Below, one piece after another: positions 8,925-20,145 of a stretch of DNA of 30,622 nucleotides. Both the position numbers and the translations under genes were made by a program. The notes beneath the pieces were generated by a model. It saw only the letters and a program-made list of their open reading frames with translations. It made no database searches and had not been told where the DNA came from. This DNA is from Actinomycetota bacterium. Its GTDB lineage: Bacteria > Actinomycetota > Actinomycetes > Nanopelagicales > Nanopelagicaceae. The stretch lies in the NCBI GenBank assembly GCA_009706135.1, contig WLRX01000001.1, positions 1-30,622 of the forward strand, in the 5' to 3' direction. The first letter of the stretch is position 1. Every line of letters begins with the position of its first letter.

Positions 8925-9995
8925 TTGTGTATTAAATAAATGTATTGATGAAGATTCTGCGCCGACAGTAATTGTGTCTCCAGGTTTTGGCGGATTTTTT
9001 GGATCCCAACGAACAATTATTTGTCCACTATTTTCTGTGTCTGTTGAATCGTGTGCGAAGGAAATATTTGGATCCACTGGTTGACCGTAAACAAATGCAT
9101 CTGAACCGAGTTCTTCCACAACTTCCACTTTTACTGCAAAACCATCAGAGGATGCAATTAATCCTTCTGGACGAATTCCGATGGTGACCGAAGATCCCGC
9201 AGAAGCAGGCACATCAATCGATAGTTTTCCAAGAGTTGCTCTGCCATCACTAACTGAAGTTCTAAGCAAATTCATAGCTGGTGAGCCTATAAATCCAGCA
9301 ACGAAAGCGTTTGCTGGTTTGTCATACAAATTCCGAGGTGTATCTACTTGCTGAAGTACTCCATCCTTCAGCACAGCCACGCGATCACCCATAGTCATTG
9401 CTTCTACTTGATCATGGGTGACGTAGACAGTAGTAATCCCTAATCGACGTTGCAGCGCGGCGATCTGAGTGCGAGTTGCTACTCGCAACTTTGCATCCAA
9501 GTTCGAAAGTGGTTCGTCCATTAAAAATACTTGTGGTTCACGAACAATGGCACGACCCATTGCAACTCGTTGACGCTGTCCACCAGAAAGCGCCTTTGGT
9601 TTGCGATCTAAGTAGGCTTCAAGGTCGAGTAATTTTGCCGCCTCGAGAACTCTGCGGTCGCGCTCTTCTTTAGCAATTCCTGCAATCTTGAGTGCAAAGC
9701 CCATATTTTCAGCAACACTCATGTGTGGATACAAAGCATACGATTGAAAAACCATTGCAATATCACGATCTTTTGGTGCAACATTTGTGACATCTTTGTC
9801 ACCAATTAGAATTCGTCCGCTATCAACTTCTTCTAATCCTGCAAGCATTCGAAGTGAAGTTGATTTACCGCACCCCGAAGGTCCAACCAGAACCAAGAAC
9901 TCGCCATCTTTAACTTCAAGATTTAGCTTGTTAACTGCCGGTGTTGTTGAACCCGGATAAATACGTGAAGCATTTTCAAATACAACAGTAGCCAT
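8904..9995 (-). CDS. msiK: Sugar ABC importer ATP-binding protein, MsiK/UgpC type
   Basis: ATPase of carbohydrate importers of the CUT1 kind, 363 residues. In order: Walker A GPSGCGKST at 38-46, Q-loop Gln84, signature LSGGQRQR from 136, Walker B VFLMDEP near 156-162, switch His194 in YVTHDQ, then a C-terminal TOBE-like regulatory domain of about 120 residues. The gene stands alone with no permease or binding-protein genes beside it, which fits MsiK, a shared ATPase that serves several sugar importers in actinobacteria. AAGGAG about nine bases before the ATG is a good ribosome-binding site. The leader is unusually GC-rich and can fold (separate entry). A dedicated ATPase for one importer cannot be excluded. 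Confidence 0.88.
   Translation of the reverse strand: MATVVFENASRIYPGSTTPAVNKLNLEVKDGEFLVLVGPSGCGKSTSLRMLAGLEEVDSGRILIGDKDVTNVAPKDRDIAMVFQSYALYPHMSVAENMGFALKIAGIAKEERDRRVLEAAKLLDLEAYLDRKPKALSGGQRQRVAMGRAIVREPQVFLMDEPLSNLDAKLRVATRTQIAALQRRLGITTVYVTHDQVEAMTMGDRVAVLKDGVLQQVDTPRNLYDKPANAFVAGFIGSPAMNLLRTSVSDGRATLGKLSIDVPASAGSSVTIGIRPEGLIASSDGFAVKVEVVEELGSDAFVYGQPVDPNISFAHDSTDTENSGQIIVRWDPKNPPKPGDTITVGAESSSIHLFNTQSGERLN
8909..8924. terminator. Perfect inverted repeat in the convergent overlap, possible bidirectional terminator
   Basis: TCAGGCGTTCGCCTGA is a perfect seven-base inverted repeat around TT; allowing a four-base loop leaves a six-pair stem. It contains the stop codon of the peptidase-like gene and lies within the last codons of the opposing ATPase gene. 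No strong T-tract follows on either strand, so termination is a hypothesis based on position and stem strength. Confidence 0.4.
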
Positions 9996-10085
9996 GAGAA
10001 ATTTCTCCTTCTCCGGGCAGGTACGTGCCCGACGGTCCGAGGATGAAGGTGATGAGCCCGGATGGACTCAACGCACCTAAGTTTA
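9996..10085 (-). ncRNA. Candidate msiK leader RNA with two GC-rich hairpins
   Basis: The 5' leader of the ATPase gene is much richer in G and C than the rest of the window and holds two perfect six-pair hairpins on the minus strand: GAGTCC / GGGCTC with a four-base loop (10069 down to 10054) and CGGGCA / TGCCCG with a six-base loop (10031 down to 10014). The second lies just ahead of the ribosome-binding site near 10003-10010. A possible -10 box, TAAACT, is at 10085-10080, giving a leader of about 75-80 bases. A conserved actinobacterial cis-regulatory RNA named msiK is known in front of msiK genes. That this is a member is inferred from gene identity and structure, not from an alignment. Confidence 0.5.
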
Positions 10086-10126
10086 GCGGAGATGAACAAA
10101 GCGCACTCCTGTAGAGTTAGACCCTT

Positions 10127-12441
<2,315 letters not shown>

Positions 12442-12470
12442 GCCGCTAAATTCTTGAAATAGGTGAAGTT

Positions 12471-13565
12471 ATGAGCATGCAAAGCATTCCAAGCTTGGAT
12501 CAAATAAAGCGCGTTCCAAAAGTTTTGCTTCATGATCATCTAGATGGTGGATTACGGCCGCAAACAATAATCGATATCGCAAAAAGAATTGGATACACAG
12601 CTCTACCTACTGATGACGCCGAAAAATTAGGAAATTGGTTCCGTGAATCATGCGATTCTGGATCACTCGTGCGTTATCTCGAAACATTCAAACACACGAT
12701 TGCAGTCATGCAAACTTCTGAAAATATCGCGCAAGTTGCACGTGAATGCGCTCTCGATCTTGCTCGTGACGGTGTTGTTTATGCCGAAGTACGGGGTGCA
12801 CCAGAACTTTTCACTGAACAAGGACTCTCACTTGATCAAGTAGTTCAAGCAACCTTAGATGGCTATCGTGAAGGTGAAGAATTGGCACGTCAAGAGGGAC
12901 TTTCCATTAATGTGACATCAATTTTGTGCGGCATGAGACAAGATAACAATTCACAAGCAATTGCCGAATTAGTGGTGAAGTATCGTGACAAAGGCGTAGT
13001 GGGATTTGATATTGCAGGCCCAGAAGATGGCTTCCCACCTTCAAATCAACAAGAAACTTTTGAATATCTGCGACGAGAAGACGCACACTTCACAATTCAT
13101 GCGGGTGAAGCTTATGGATTACCTTCAATTTGGGAAGCAATTCAATTATGTGGTGCAGAACGTTTAGGCCACGGTGTACGAATTATTGATGACATTGATG
13201 TAAGCGGTGCTCAACCAAAATTAGGTCAACTAGCATCATATGTACGGGACAGAAGAATTCCTCTTGAACTCTGTCCAACATCTAATTTACAAACTGGCGC
13301 AGCAAAAAATATTGAGCAACATCCAATAGGAATTTTGGCCAAGCTACGTTTTCGAGTAACTCTTAATACTGATAACAGATTAATGAGCCAAACATCAATG
13401 TCTCATGAAATGTCAGAAGTTGTACGTGCATTTAATTGGGATTTAGCAGATCTGCAAAGAGTCACCATAAATGGCATGAAAAGTGCGTTTATTCCATATC
13501 CAGAGCGATTAGAAATAATTGAAAAAATAATTAAACCTGGATACGCAACAGTCGCTGCAGAGTAA
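12471..13565 (+). CDS. add: Adenosine deaminase
   Basis: Hydrolyses adenosine or deoxyadenosine to inosine and ammonia. The 364 residues show the metal-binding pair His21 and His23 in LLHDHLDGG, SILCGMRQ, DIAGPEDGFP, the zinc ligand His in FTIHAGEAYG, the catalytic His in RLGHGVRI, CPTSNLQTG, and the metal/catalytic Asp in LNTDNRLMS, the form usual in actinobacterial enzymes. AGGTGA lies five bases before the first ATG and eleven before the in-frame ATG at 12477, so either could be used. With the nucleoside phosphorylase and mutase genes on the opposite strand just downstream it forms a likely purine-nucleoside salvage set. Confidence 0.95.
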   Translation: MSMQSIPSLDQIKRVPKVLLHDHLDGGLRPQTIIDIAKRIGYTALPTDDAEKLGNWFRESCDSGSLVRYLETFKHTIAVMQTSENIAQVARECALDLARDGVVYAEVRGAPELFTEQGLSLDQVVQATLDGYREGEELARQEGLSINVTSILCGMRQDNNSQAIAELVVKYRDKGVVGFDIAGPEDGFPPSNQQETFEYLRREDAHFTIHAGEAYGLPSIWEAIQLCGAERLGHGVRIIDDIDVSGAQPKLGQLASYVRDRRIPLELCPTSNLQTGAAKNIEQHPIGILAKLRFRVTLNTDNRLMSQTSMSHEMSEVVRAFNWDLADLQRVTINGMKSAFIPYPERLEIIEKIIKPGYATVAAE

Positions 13566-13572
13566 AAACTCT
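13559..13572. terminator. Weak hairpin between the convergent add and mutase genes
   Basis: AGAGT and ACTCT pair around AAAA, starting at the add stop codon; a second weak repeat, GAATT to AATTC, lies just after it. Both are short and AT-rich, with no clear T-tract. The 30-base convergent gap is the natural place for termination, but the structure is marginal. Confidence 0.2.
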
Positions 13573-13595
13573 TGAATTTGTCGAATTCTCAGATT

Positions 13596-15212
13596 TTAGC
13601 TTAGTAATTCTGTAAGCGACGGGCGCAATTGTTCAAGTAACGAAAGTGCTATGGCTTTATCCGCAGCAACAATTTCAACGTAGCACTTGATTTTTGGCTC
13701 AGTGCCACTTGGGCGAATGATAATTCGAATATTGTTTTCAAGAATGTAGCGCAGACCATCTGTTGGAGGTAAAGAATTACGCGAATTAGCTAAGTCATCT
13801 GATTCCAAAACTTTAAATCCTGATATTTCAGTGAGAGGATTTTCTCTCAGCTTGTTCATAATTCGTGAAATAGATGTTAAATCCGTCACCCGTATAGAGA
13901 TTTGTTCTGTCCCATGAAAACCATATATTTCCCAAATTTCATCCAAGAAATCTAAGAGAGTTTTACCTTGTGCGCGTAAGTCTGTTGCAATTTGCGCTAC
14001 AAACAGGGCGGCAGATATTCCATCTTTATCGTTAACCGAATTTGCATCAACACAGAATCCAATTGCCTCTTCATACCCGAATATAAGATGAGGAATTTTT
14101 GCTATGTATTTAAAGCCTGTCAAAGTTTCCTGAAAATCTAATCCATAGCGTGTTGCAATTTTGGAGAGAATTGAAGAAGAGACTATTGAATTGGCTAGAG
14201 TTCCTGATTTAGAGTTTCGCGCAATTGATTCGCCCAGTAGCGCACCAATTTCATCGCCCCTAAGTGCTCTCCAAACTAAGTCGCGACCTTTTATCGCAAT
14301 AGAACATCGATCTGCGTCTGGATCATTTGCAATCACTAGGTCCGCATCGAATGTTGTCGCAGTCTCAAAGGCAAGATTAAGTGCACCGACTTCTTCAGGA
14401 TTTGGGAATGCAAGTGTTGGAAAATCGGGATCAGGTTGTGCTTGTGCCTGTACGAGAATTAATGAAGGAAAACCAGCGCGGTGAAAAACGCGTTGCAATG
14501 TTTTTGTCCCAACTCCGTGCATCGCCGTATAAACAATTTTCAATTCACCAGGACGTGGTGCTAATACTTTAGTTCGATCGATGTATTTTTCTACAATATC
14601 TTCGCCAAGAATTTCCCACTTGTCTGAGTGTGGAATTGTTTTCAAACTTTTAATTTTCTCAATCTCGGCAGATATTTCCTTGTCGGCAGGAGAGATGATT
14701 TGCGATCCACGATAGTTAACTCCATCGACGGTGCCACCTAAGTAAACTTTGTAGCCATTATCACTTCCTGGGTTATGGCTAGCCGTGACCATAATTCCTA
14801 CGTCAGCACTTAATTCATTGACAGCAAATGCTAAAACTGGCGTGGGTAAAGGCCGTGGCAACACAGAAACCGTAAAACCTGCACCCGCAAAAATTTGAGC
14901 GCTTAATTCCTCAAAGACATCAGACCCATGCCTGGCATCTCTTCCAATAACAACAGAAGTAAGTGATCGGGCTTTCATATATTGCACAATTCCGGCTGCG
15001 GTTCGTCCGACTACAGCTTGATTCATACATGAAGGACCTGGACCTAGAGGGCCGCGCAGGCCTGCGGTACCAAATTGCAAGAAACCTGAGAAATATTTTT
15101 TAAGAGTTTTTTCATCTCCTAGTTCAAGGAGTTTATTTAATTGAGTTGCAGTTACAGGATCCGGATCATCTTCAATCCATGCACTTATCTCAGCTAATAG
15201 TTCTGAATCCAT
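13596..15212 (-). CDS. Phospho-sugar mutase (PgcA/PGM2-like), possibly a phosphopentomutase
   Basis: A 538-residue alpha-D-phosphohexomutase superfamily enzyme. In order: QFGTAGLRGPLG near 46-57, typical of the PgcA/PGM2 branch; the phosphoserine loop TASHNPGSDNGYK with Ser145; the metal-binding DPDADR at 297-302; the sugar-specificity GYEEAIGF; and the phosphate-binding RPSGTEPKIK near the C-terminus. It moves phosphate between C1 and the terminal carbon of a sugar. Generic annotation would be phosphomannomutase or phosphoglucomutase. However, it begins four bases after the purine nucleoside phosphorylase gene, and PGM2-type relatives isomerise ribose-1-phosphate, so conversion of ribose-1-phosphate to ribose-5-phosphate is a good inference. 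Confidence 0.9.
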   Translation of the reverse strand: MDSELLAEISAWIEDDPDPVTATQLNKLLELGDEKTLKKYFSGFLQFGTAGLRGPLGPGPSCMNQAVVGRTAAGIVQYMKARSLTSVVIGRDARHGSDVFEELSAQIFAGAGFTVSVLPRPLPTPVLAFAVNELSADVGIMVTASHNPGSDNGYKVYLGGTVDGVNYRGSQIISPADKEISAEIEKIKSLKTIPHSDKWEILGEDIVEKYIDRTKVLAPRPGELKIVYTAMHGVGTKTLQRVFHRAGFPSLILVQAQAQPDPDFPTLAFPNPEEVGALNLAFETATTFDADLVIANDPDADRCSIAIKGRDLVWRALRGDEIGALLGESIARNSKSGTLANSIVSSSILSKIATRYGLDFQETLTGFKYIAKIPHLIFGYEEAIGFCVDANSVNDKDGISAALFVAQIATDLRAQGKTLLDFLDEIWEIYGFHGTEQISIRVTDLTSISRIMNKLRENPLTEISGFKVLESDDLANSRNSLPPTDGLRYILENNIRIIIRPSGTEPKIKCYVEIVAADKAIALSLLEQLRPSLTELLS

Positions 15213-15216
15213 AAAC

Positions 15217-16047
15217 CTAGAGTAACTTCGGTATTACTTCCTTGAGAAGGGTTCCCATGCGAGTTGCGGCAGCTTTTCCGGCAGCTATGACTTCTTCATG
15301 ATTAAGTTTTTCACCTGTAACACCTGCTGCTGCATTTGTTACTAATGAAATACCAAGTACCTCAGCTCCGAGAGCATGAGCGGCAATTGCTTCCGGAACA
15401 GTGGACATTCCAACAAGATCGGCGCCCATAGCTCGCATCATTAATATTTCAGCAGGAGTTTCATACGTTGGACCACGCCAATGAACATAAACGCCCTCGG
15501 CTAAAGAATTATCTGCGGCTTTTACAATTGTTCGAATGCGCTTACTATACAAATCTGTAAGATCAACAAAGTGAGCACCAATTAAGGGAGACGTAGCAGT
15601 TAGTGAAATATGGTCTCGAATTAGTACAGGTTGGCCAACTGAGTAACTAGTGTTTATACCGCCACACGCATTTGTAAGAATTACAACTTTACAACCAGCC
15701 TTGACTGCAGTTCTAACACCGTGAACTACTGGCTCGATTCCCTTGCCTTCATATAAATGAGTTCTACCAAGAAATACAAGCGCACGCAGAATTTTATCTC
15801 CACTTTTAATTGAGTACGAACGAATTTTTCCAGAATGACCAACAACAGCAGGCGGCAGAAAGCCTGTAATTTCTTCCGCGTCACATTCAAAATCTGGTGA
15901 GCCCAGCACTGAAACAGCATCAACCCAACCTGATCCCATAACTAGTGCAATGTCGTGGGAGAGCACACCTGTTCGTTTAGCTATTTCAGATGCAGCCTGT
16001 TCTGCCGCTTTTAGCGGATCGCTATAAAGCAATTGATCACTTGTCAT
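15217..16047 (-). CDS. Purine-nucleoside phosphorylase, trimeric type
   Basis: Splits inosine or guanosine with phosphate into the base and ribose-1-phosphate; 276 residues, right for the trimeric (class I) family. Seen are the phosphate loop VMGSGW near 36-41, VGHSGKI, the GRTHLYEGK motif near 94-102, LTNACGGIN, the base-pocket segment [12 protein letters not shown], and the specificity region VGMSTVPEA followed by SLVTNAAAG, in which the Asn points to 6-oxopurines. The start overlaps the carboxylase alpha-subunit stop by four bases (ATGA), and the mutase gene follows after four bases. The mycobacterial homologue is called deoD or punA; I leave the symbol open. Confidence 0.94.
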   Translation of the reverse strand: MTSDQLLYSDPLKAAEQAASEIAKRTGVLSHDIALVMGSGWVDAVSVLGSPDFECDAEEITGFLPPAVVGHSGKIRSYSIKSGDKILRALVFLGRTHLYEGKGIEPVVHGVRTAVKAGCKVVILTNACGGINTSYSVGQPVLIRDHISLTATSPLIGAHFVDLTDLYSKRIRTIVKAADNSLAEGVYVHWRGPTYETPAEILMMRAMGADLVGMSTVPEAIAAHALGAEVLGISLVTNAAAGVTGEKLNHEEVIAAGKAAATRMGTLLKEVIPKLL

Positions 16048-17762
16048 GCGTCAATAATGTCACAAAGTGTGCTGCCACTTGAAACAGTTTCACCAATAAT
16101 CGCACTCAGATTGGTGATAATTCCATCTCGATGCGCGTTTAATGGCTGTTCCATTTTCATTGCCTCAACAACGAATATCAATTCACCAGCCACAACCTTT
16201 TGGCCTTCTTCAACTGCTACTTTCACGACAGTGCCTTGCATCGGACTAGTGAGTGCAGTCCCAGTAGATGCACCACTTGCACCTTCCTTTGCTCGGTGAC
16301 GTTTATGTACAGGTTCAGGAGCATGGACAAATATCTCAAAACGTTTTCCATTAATTTCAGTAACTAAATGTTCCGCAGCCGCATGTGTTTGAGAATTAAG
16401 TGCTGATTGTTCAAATGGCGGAATGTCATTTTTAAACTCATTTTCGATGTAACTTGTATAAATACTAAAATTTTCAGTAAAAGCAGGATCTTCCATAATG
16501 GCTCGATGAAATGGAAGAGCTGTTGCTAGCCCACCGATATCAAATTCTGATAACGCACGTCGAGACCGCTGAACTGCTTCTTCTCGCGTAGCACCTGTCA
16601 CAATCAACTTTGCTAAGAGTGAATCGAAGTTTCCACCGATTGTGTCCCCATTTCTAAAGCCTGCATCAACTCGCACACCAGGACCAGTGGGTATGTGCCA
16701 TTTCGTAATTCGACCTGGAGCTGGCAAGAATGAACGCCCAGGATCTTCGCCGTTAATGCGAAATTCAAATGAGTGTGCACGAATTTGTGGATCATCAAAA
16801 CCTAGATCTTCACCCATTGCGATTCTAAATTGTTGGCGAACTAGGTCGATTCCAGTTACTTCTTCGCTGACAGGATGCTCTACCTGAAGACGTGTATTAA
16901 CTTCTAGGAAGGAAATTGTTCCATCTGCACCAATTAGAAATTCGCACGTACCAGCTCCGATGTAACCCGCTTCTTTCATGATTGCTTTACTTGATCGGTA
17001 GAGCTCTTCTATTAACTTTTCACTCAAAAATGGCGCAGGAGCTTCTTCAACAAGTTTTTGATGACGTCGCTGCAATGAACAATCTCTAGTGCTGACAACT
17101 ACAGCATGTCCACTCTTATCTACTAATACTTGTGTTTCTACGTGACGCGGTTTATCTAAGTAACGCTCCACAAAACATTCTCCGCGACCAAAACCTGCAA
17201 TAGCTTCGCGGACCGCGGACGCAAAGGCCTCAGGAATTTCATCTAGTGTGTGCGCAATTTTTAATCCACGGCCTCCGCCACCATGTGCAGCTTTAATGGC
17301 AACAGGTAACCCATGTTCTTTGGCAAAAGCAATAATCTCTTCAGCGTTTGCGACGGGATCTGCTGTTCCAGCAACAAGTGGAGCCCCAGCTTTGGCAGCA
17401 ATTTTACGTGCTGAAACTTTATCTCCAAGAGCTTTGATTGCTGAAGGTGGCGGACCTATCCAAGTTAATCCGGCATCAATAACACTCTGAGCAAACAGGG
17501 CATTTTCAGATAAGAAACCATATCCGGGATGAACCGCATCAGCCCCAGATTCTTTTGCAACTTCAATAATTCTTGGAATATTCAAATAGGTTGAAACCGC
17601 AGATGTGCCACCGAGTGCATACGCATGTGTTGCCATTTGTGCGTGTATTGAATTTCGATCTTCGTCAGAATAAATCGCAACACTTTCAAGACCGTGATCT
17701 TGGCAGGCTCTGATTACGCGAACGGCAATCTCGCCGCGATTGGCTATGAGTACACGTTTCAT
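16044..17762 (-). CDS. accA: Acetyl/propionyl-CoA carboxylase alpha subunit (biotin carboxylase plus biotin carrier)
   Basis: A 572-residue subunit that carboxylates its own biotin with ATP and bicarbonate. The N-terminal half is a biotin carboxylase ([19 protein letters not shown] at the start, [11 protein letters not shown], the ATP-grasp loop [30 protein letters not shown]); the C-terminal 75 residues are a lipoyl-like carrier domain with EAMKMEQPL, Lys536 being the biotinylated residue. It resembles the actinobacterial AccA3 type and is slightly shorter than mycobacterial forms. It overlaps maf upstream and the nucleoside phosphorylase downstream by four bases each, and shares the cluster with the epsilon and carboxyltransferase subunits. 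The main substrate (acetyl- or propionyl-CoA) depends on the partner subunit. The symbol follows actinobacterial usage, not the E. coli accA. Confidence 0.94.
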   Translation of the reverse strand: MKRVLIANRGEIAVRVIRACQDHGLESVAIYSDEDRNSIHAQMATHAYALGGTSAVSTYLNIPRIIEVAKESGADAVHPGYGFLSENALFAQSVIDAGLTWIGPPPSAIKALGDKVSARKIAAKAGAPLVAGTADPVANAEEIIAFAKEHGLPVAIKAAHGGGGRGLKIAHTLDEIPEAFASAVREAIAGFGRGECFVERYLDKPRHVETQVLVDKSGHAVVVSTRDCSLQRRHQKLVEEAPAPFLSEKLIEELYRSSKAIMKEAGYIGAGTCEFLIGADGTISFLEVNTRLQVEHPVSEEVTGIDLVRQQFRIAMGEDLGFDDPQIRAHSFEFRINGEDPGRSFLPAPGRITKWHIPTGPGVRVDAGFRNGDTIGGNFDSLLAKLIVTGATREEAVQRSRRALSEFDIGGLATALPFHRAIMEDPAFTENFSIYTSYIENEFKNDIPPFEQSALNSQTHAAAEHLVTEINGKRFEIFVHAPEPVHKRHRAKEGASGASTGTALTSPMQGTVVKVAVEEGQKVVAGELIFVVEAMKMEQPLNAHRDGIITNLSAIIGETVSSGSTLCDIIDA

Positions 17763-18361
17763 TTCATCAACTTCACTTCTGGCCAGTTGTATCCCAATTG
17801 AATCATTGCACTTCGCAAAAACGGCATTGAGATGCCGACCACGTTTGTGTAGTCACCTTCGATTGAGGGAATAAATGGAGAACTAAATCCGTCGAGTGTA
17901 AAACCGCCCGCGACGTGCAGAGGTTCGCCAGATTCGATGTAATCATCAATTTCATCATCAGACATATCCGTGAATGTAACTTTGGTTGTAATTCGATCAC
18001 TTATTTCGCGTTCCTGCTGCGTATCAATCACGCAATGACCCGTATGAAGATAGCCAGATTTTCCACGCACCCGTTGTGCTCGTTCTTTAGCAACGTGTGC
18101 GGTACCGGGCTTACCAAGTGACTGACCTTCAAATTCAAATGTGGAGTCACACCCAATAATAATTGCAGGGTAGTCAATTTGCTCGCGAACCGTATGAGCC
18201 TTTGTAATCGCTAAGGCAATGACCATGTCTTCTGGAGTCATGGAATTAAAAAAATCAGTTTCTTCATCTACATTACTAACCAGAATTGTGGGCTTAAGGC
18301 CAGCCGATTCTAATAGTCGGCGCCTAGAAGCAGATTGTGAAGCAAGTACAAGCGTTGGCAT
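17759..18361 (-). CDS. maf: Maf-like nucleoside triphosphate pyrophosphatase
   Basis: House-cleaning pyrophosphatase of the Maf/YhdE family, 200 residues. Visible are the N-terminal [16 protein letters not shown] near 6-21, the conserved VDEE near 31-34, AKAH and the active-site GCDSTFEF near 89-96 with QSLGKPG. The family hydrolyses dTTP, UTP or modified pyrimidine nucleotides; older names call it a septum-formation inhibitor. Its position between the epsilon and alpha carboxylase subunits is typical of actinobacteria and does not imply a role in lipid synthesis. The start abuts the epsilon gene stop with no gap and its stop overlaps the alpha gene by four bases. Confidence 0.92.
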   Translation of the reverse strand: MPTLVLASQSASRRRLLESAGLKPTILVSNVDEETDFFNSMTPEDMVIALAITKAHTVREQIDYPAIIIGCDSTFEFEGQSLGKPGTAHVAKERAQRVRGKSGYLHTGHCVIDTQQEREISDRITTKVTFTDMSDDEIDDYIESGEPLHVAGGFTLDGFSSPFIPSIEGDYTNVVGISMPFLRSAMIQLGYNWPEVKLMK

Positions 18362-18559
18362 TTAGTTGTTTCGTCCTGACCCAAATTTAATGTGCTGTGG
18401 TAGCGCGGAGCGCAGTATAGGTTTTGCCCAAACACTTCGTTTAACAACTGGCTTCAGTACTTCGTGTTTGTGGTGTGACATGGCGAATTCAATTGCGGCC
18501 AATTCTTCTAATGTTGGATGTCCAAGCATGATGTCATATTTCACTTTGTTTGGGCTCAT
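18362..18559 (-). CDS. accE: Acyl-CoA carboxylase epsilon subunit
   Basis: A 65-residue basic protein that matches the short epsilon subunit of actinobacterial acyl-CoA carboxylases: the N-terminal half has the [15 protein letters not shown] pattern (family form GNPTPEELAAL) and the second half the SVWAKP tryptophan motif followed by basic residues. Epsilon subunits stabilise the alpha-beta complex and raise its activity. The start overlaps the beta-subunit stop by four bases (ATGA) and its stop touches the maf start codon. Although small, it is well supported by family pattern and context. Confidence 0.85.
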   Translation of the reverse strand: MSPNKVKYDIMLGHPTLEELAAIEFAMSHHKHEVLKPVVKRSVWAKPILRSALPQHIKFGSGRNN

Positions 18560-20127
18560 AGCGGAATATTTCCATGTTTACGCGGAGGTAATGCGTCTCT
18601 CTTTGTTTTGAGAGTTCTAAAGGCTTTTGTAATATATTCACGACTTTGATTTGGTTCGATAACTGCATCAATAAATCCACGTTCTGCGGCAAGATATGGA
18701 TTAGCTAGTGTCTCGTTATACTCAGTGATCAGCGCAGCTCGCGCCATTTCAGGATCCTTTGCTTCGCTGATTTCACTTCTGTACAAAATATTTACCGCAC
18801 CCTGAGCACCCATAACGGCAATTTCAGCTGTTGGCCAGGCTAAATTAATATCAGCTCCAATATATTTTGAACCCATAACGATGTAAGCGCCGCCATATGC
18901 CTTTCTAGTAATTAAAGTAACCATTGGTACAGAAGCTTCTGCATATGCATACAAAAGTTTGGCACCGCGCCTAATGATTCCGTTCCACTCTTGTTCTATA
19001 CCTGGCAAGAAGCCGGGCACGTCTACCAAGGTCAAAATTGGAATATTGAAGGCGTCGCAGAAACGTACGAATCGCGCCGCTTTTTCACTTGAATCGATAT
19101 CTAATGTTCCTGCTAATTGATTTGGTTGGTTAGCAATGATGCCTACGGACTCACCTTCGATTCGCCCGAATCCAACAATGATATTTGGAGCAAACAGTGC
19201 GTGAACTTCAAGAAATTCGGATTCATCCAGAATCGAAGTAACCAGAGTCTTCATGTCATATGGTTGGTTGGGGCTATCTGGAATAAGTGCATCCAATGCC
19301 AGATCTGAAGATTTTTTATCTAAAGTTTCAGTTGGTGGTAAGTGAGGGGCGCCATCCATATTGTTACTTGGAAGATACGAAAGTAACGCTTTTACATAAT
19401 CAATTGCGTCATCTTCACTTTGAGCTAAGTAGTGTGCATTACCACTTCTCGTGTTATGCGTATGTGCACCGCCTAGTTCTTCCATACCGACATCTTCACC
19501 AGTGACCGTCTTAATTACTTCTGGGCCAGTAATAAACATATGCGAGGTTTCATTGACCATGACAGTGAAATCCGTTAGCGCAGGTGAGTACGCGGCACCG
19601 CCCGCGCATGGTCCCAAAATGAGTGAAATCTGTGGAATGACTCCAGAGGATCGAGTATTTAATCTAAATATTCGTCCATAACCACTAAGGGAGGCAACTC
19701 CTTCTTGAATGCGCGCGCCGCCGGAATCACTAATTCCAATGAGAGGAATTCCATTCTTTAATGCGAACTCTGCAATCTTCACCATCTTCTCAGCAAAAAC
19801 TTCTCCCAGACTTCCACCCATCACTGTAAAGTCTTGAGAAAAAAGTGCAATGGAACGAGCATCAACTGTCGCAAAACCAATGACGACGCCATCCCCATAT
19901 GGACGATTTTCCTGCATTCCAAAATTTGTGGAACGATGACGTGCAAATTCATCGAGTTCAGTAAATGACCCTAAATCCACGAGCTTTTCGATTCGCTCGC
20001 GCGCTGTCATCTTTCCTTTAGCGTGCTGCTTTTCAATTGCTCTAGCGGAGCCAGAATGAACAGCTTCATTTAAACGTTCACGAAGATCCTGAATTTTTCC
20101 AGCAGTTGTATGCAGATCACGGTCCAT
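18556..20127 (-). CDS. accB: Acyl-CoA carboxylase carboxyltransferase (beta) subunit
   Basis: Transfers the carboxyl group from carboxybiotin to acyl-CoA, giving malonyl- or methylmalonyl-CoA; 523 residues, normal for AccD5/PccB-type subunits. The two crotonase-like halves show [17 protein letters not shown] near 40-56, the oxyanion-hole [15 protein letters not shown] segment (here [12 protein letters not shown] near 137-148), [13 protein letters not shown], and in the C-terminal half [25 protein letters not shown] and [17 protein letters not shown]. The similarity is greatest to propionyl/acetyl-CoA carboxylases. It leads the minus-strand carboxylase operon, diverges from birA across a very short gap, and probably starts without a leader. 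The symbol is tentative because naming differs between genera (accB, accD5, pccB). Confidence 0.93.
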   Translation of the reverse strand: MDRDLHTTAGKIQDLRERLNEAVHSGSARAIEKQHAKGKMTARERIEKLVDLGSFTELDEFARHRSTNFGMQENRPYGDGVVIGFATVDARSIALFSQDFTVMGGSLGEVFAEKMVKIAEFALKNGIPLIGISDSGGARIQEGVASLSGYGRIFRLNTRSSGVIPQISLILGPCAGGAAYSPALTDFTVMVNETSHMFITGPEVIKTVTGEDVGMEELGGAHTHNTRSGNAHYLAQSEDDAIDYVKALLSYLPSNNMDGAPHLPPTETLDKKSSDLALDALIPDSPNQPYDMKTLVTSILDESEFLEVHALFAPNIIVGFGRIEGESVGIIANQPNQLAGTLDIDSSEKAARFVRFCDAFNIPILTLVDVPGFLPGIEQEWNGIIRRGAKLLYAYAEASVPMVTLITRKAYGGAYIVMGSKYIGADINLAWPTAEIAVMGAQGAVNILYRSEISEAKDPEMARAALITEYNETLANPYLAAERGFIDAVIEPNQSREYITKAFRTLKTKRDALPPRKHGNIPL

Positions 20128-20145
20128 ACCCCTACGGTACTAGTC
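20128..20145. promoter_or_regulatory. Overlapping divergent leaderless promoter for accB and birA
   Basis: The 18-base gap holds two overlapping -10-like hexamers. On the plus strand TACGGT (20133-20138) ends seven bases before the proposed birA GTG at 20146. On the minus strand TACCGT (20139-20134) ends six bases before the accB ATG. Neither gene has a Shine-Dalgarno sequence. An imperfect dyad, CCCTACG to CGTGGG (20130-20150), spans the gap and could be an operator. Confidence 0.5.

Noticed and set aside
13566..13595. Strong intrinsic terminator between add and the mutase gene
   Set aside because: The hairpins here have only five weak pairs and no T-tract. I list one at low confidence and do not claim a terminator.
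14161..14572. Open frames of 60-110 codons opposite the phosphosugar mutase gene
   Set aside because: They lie antisense to a well-supported enzyme gene, show no domain or start signal, and look like chance open frames. The same holds for the other antisense open frames in the window.
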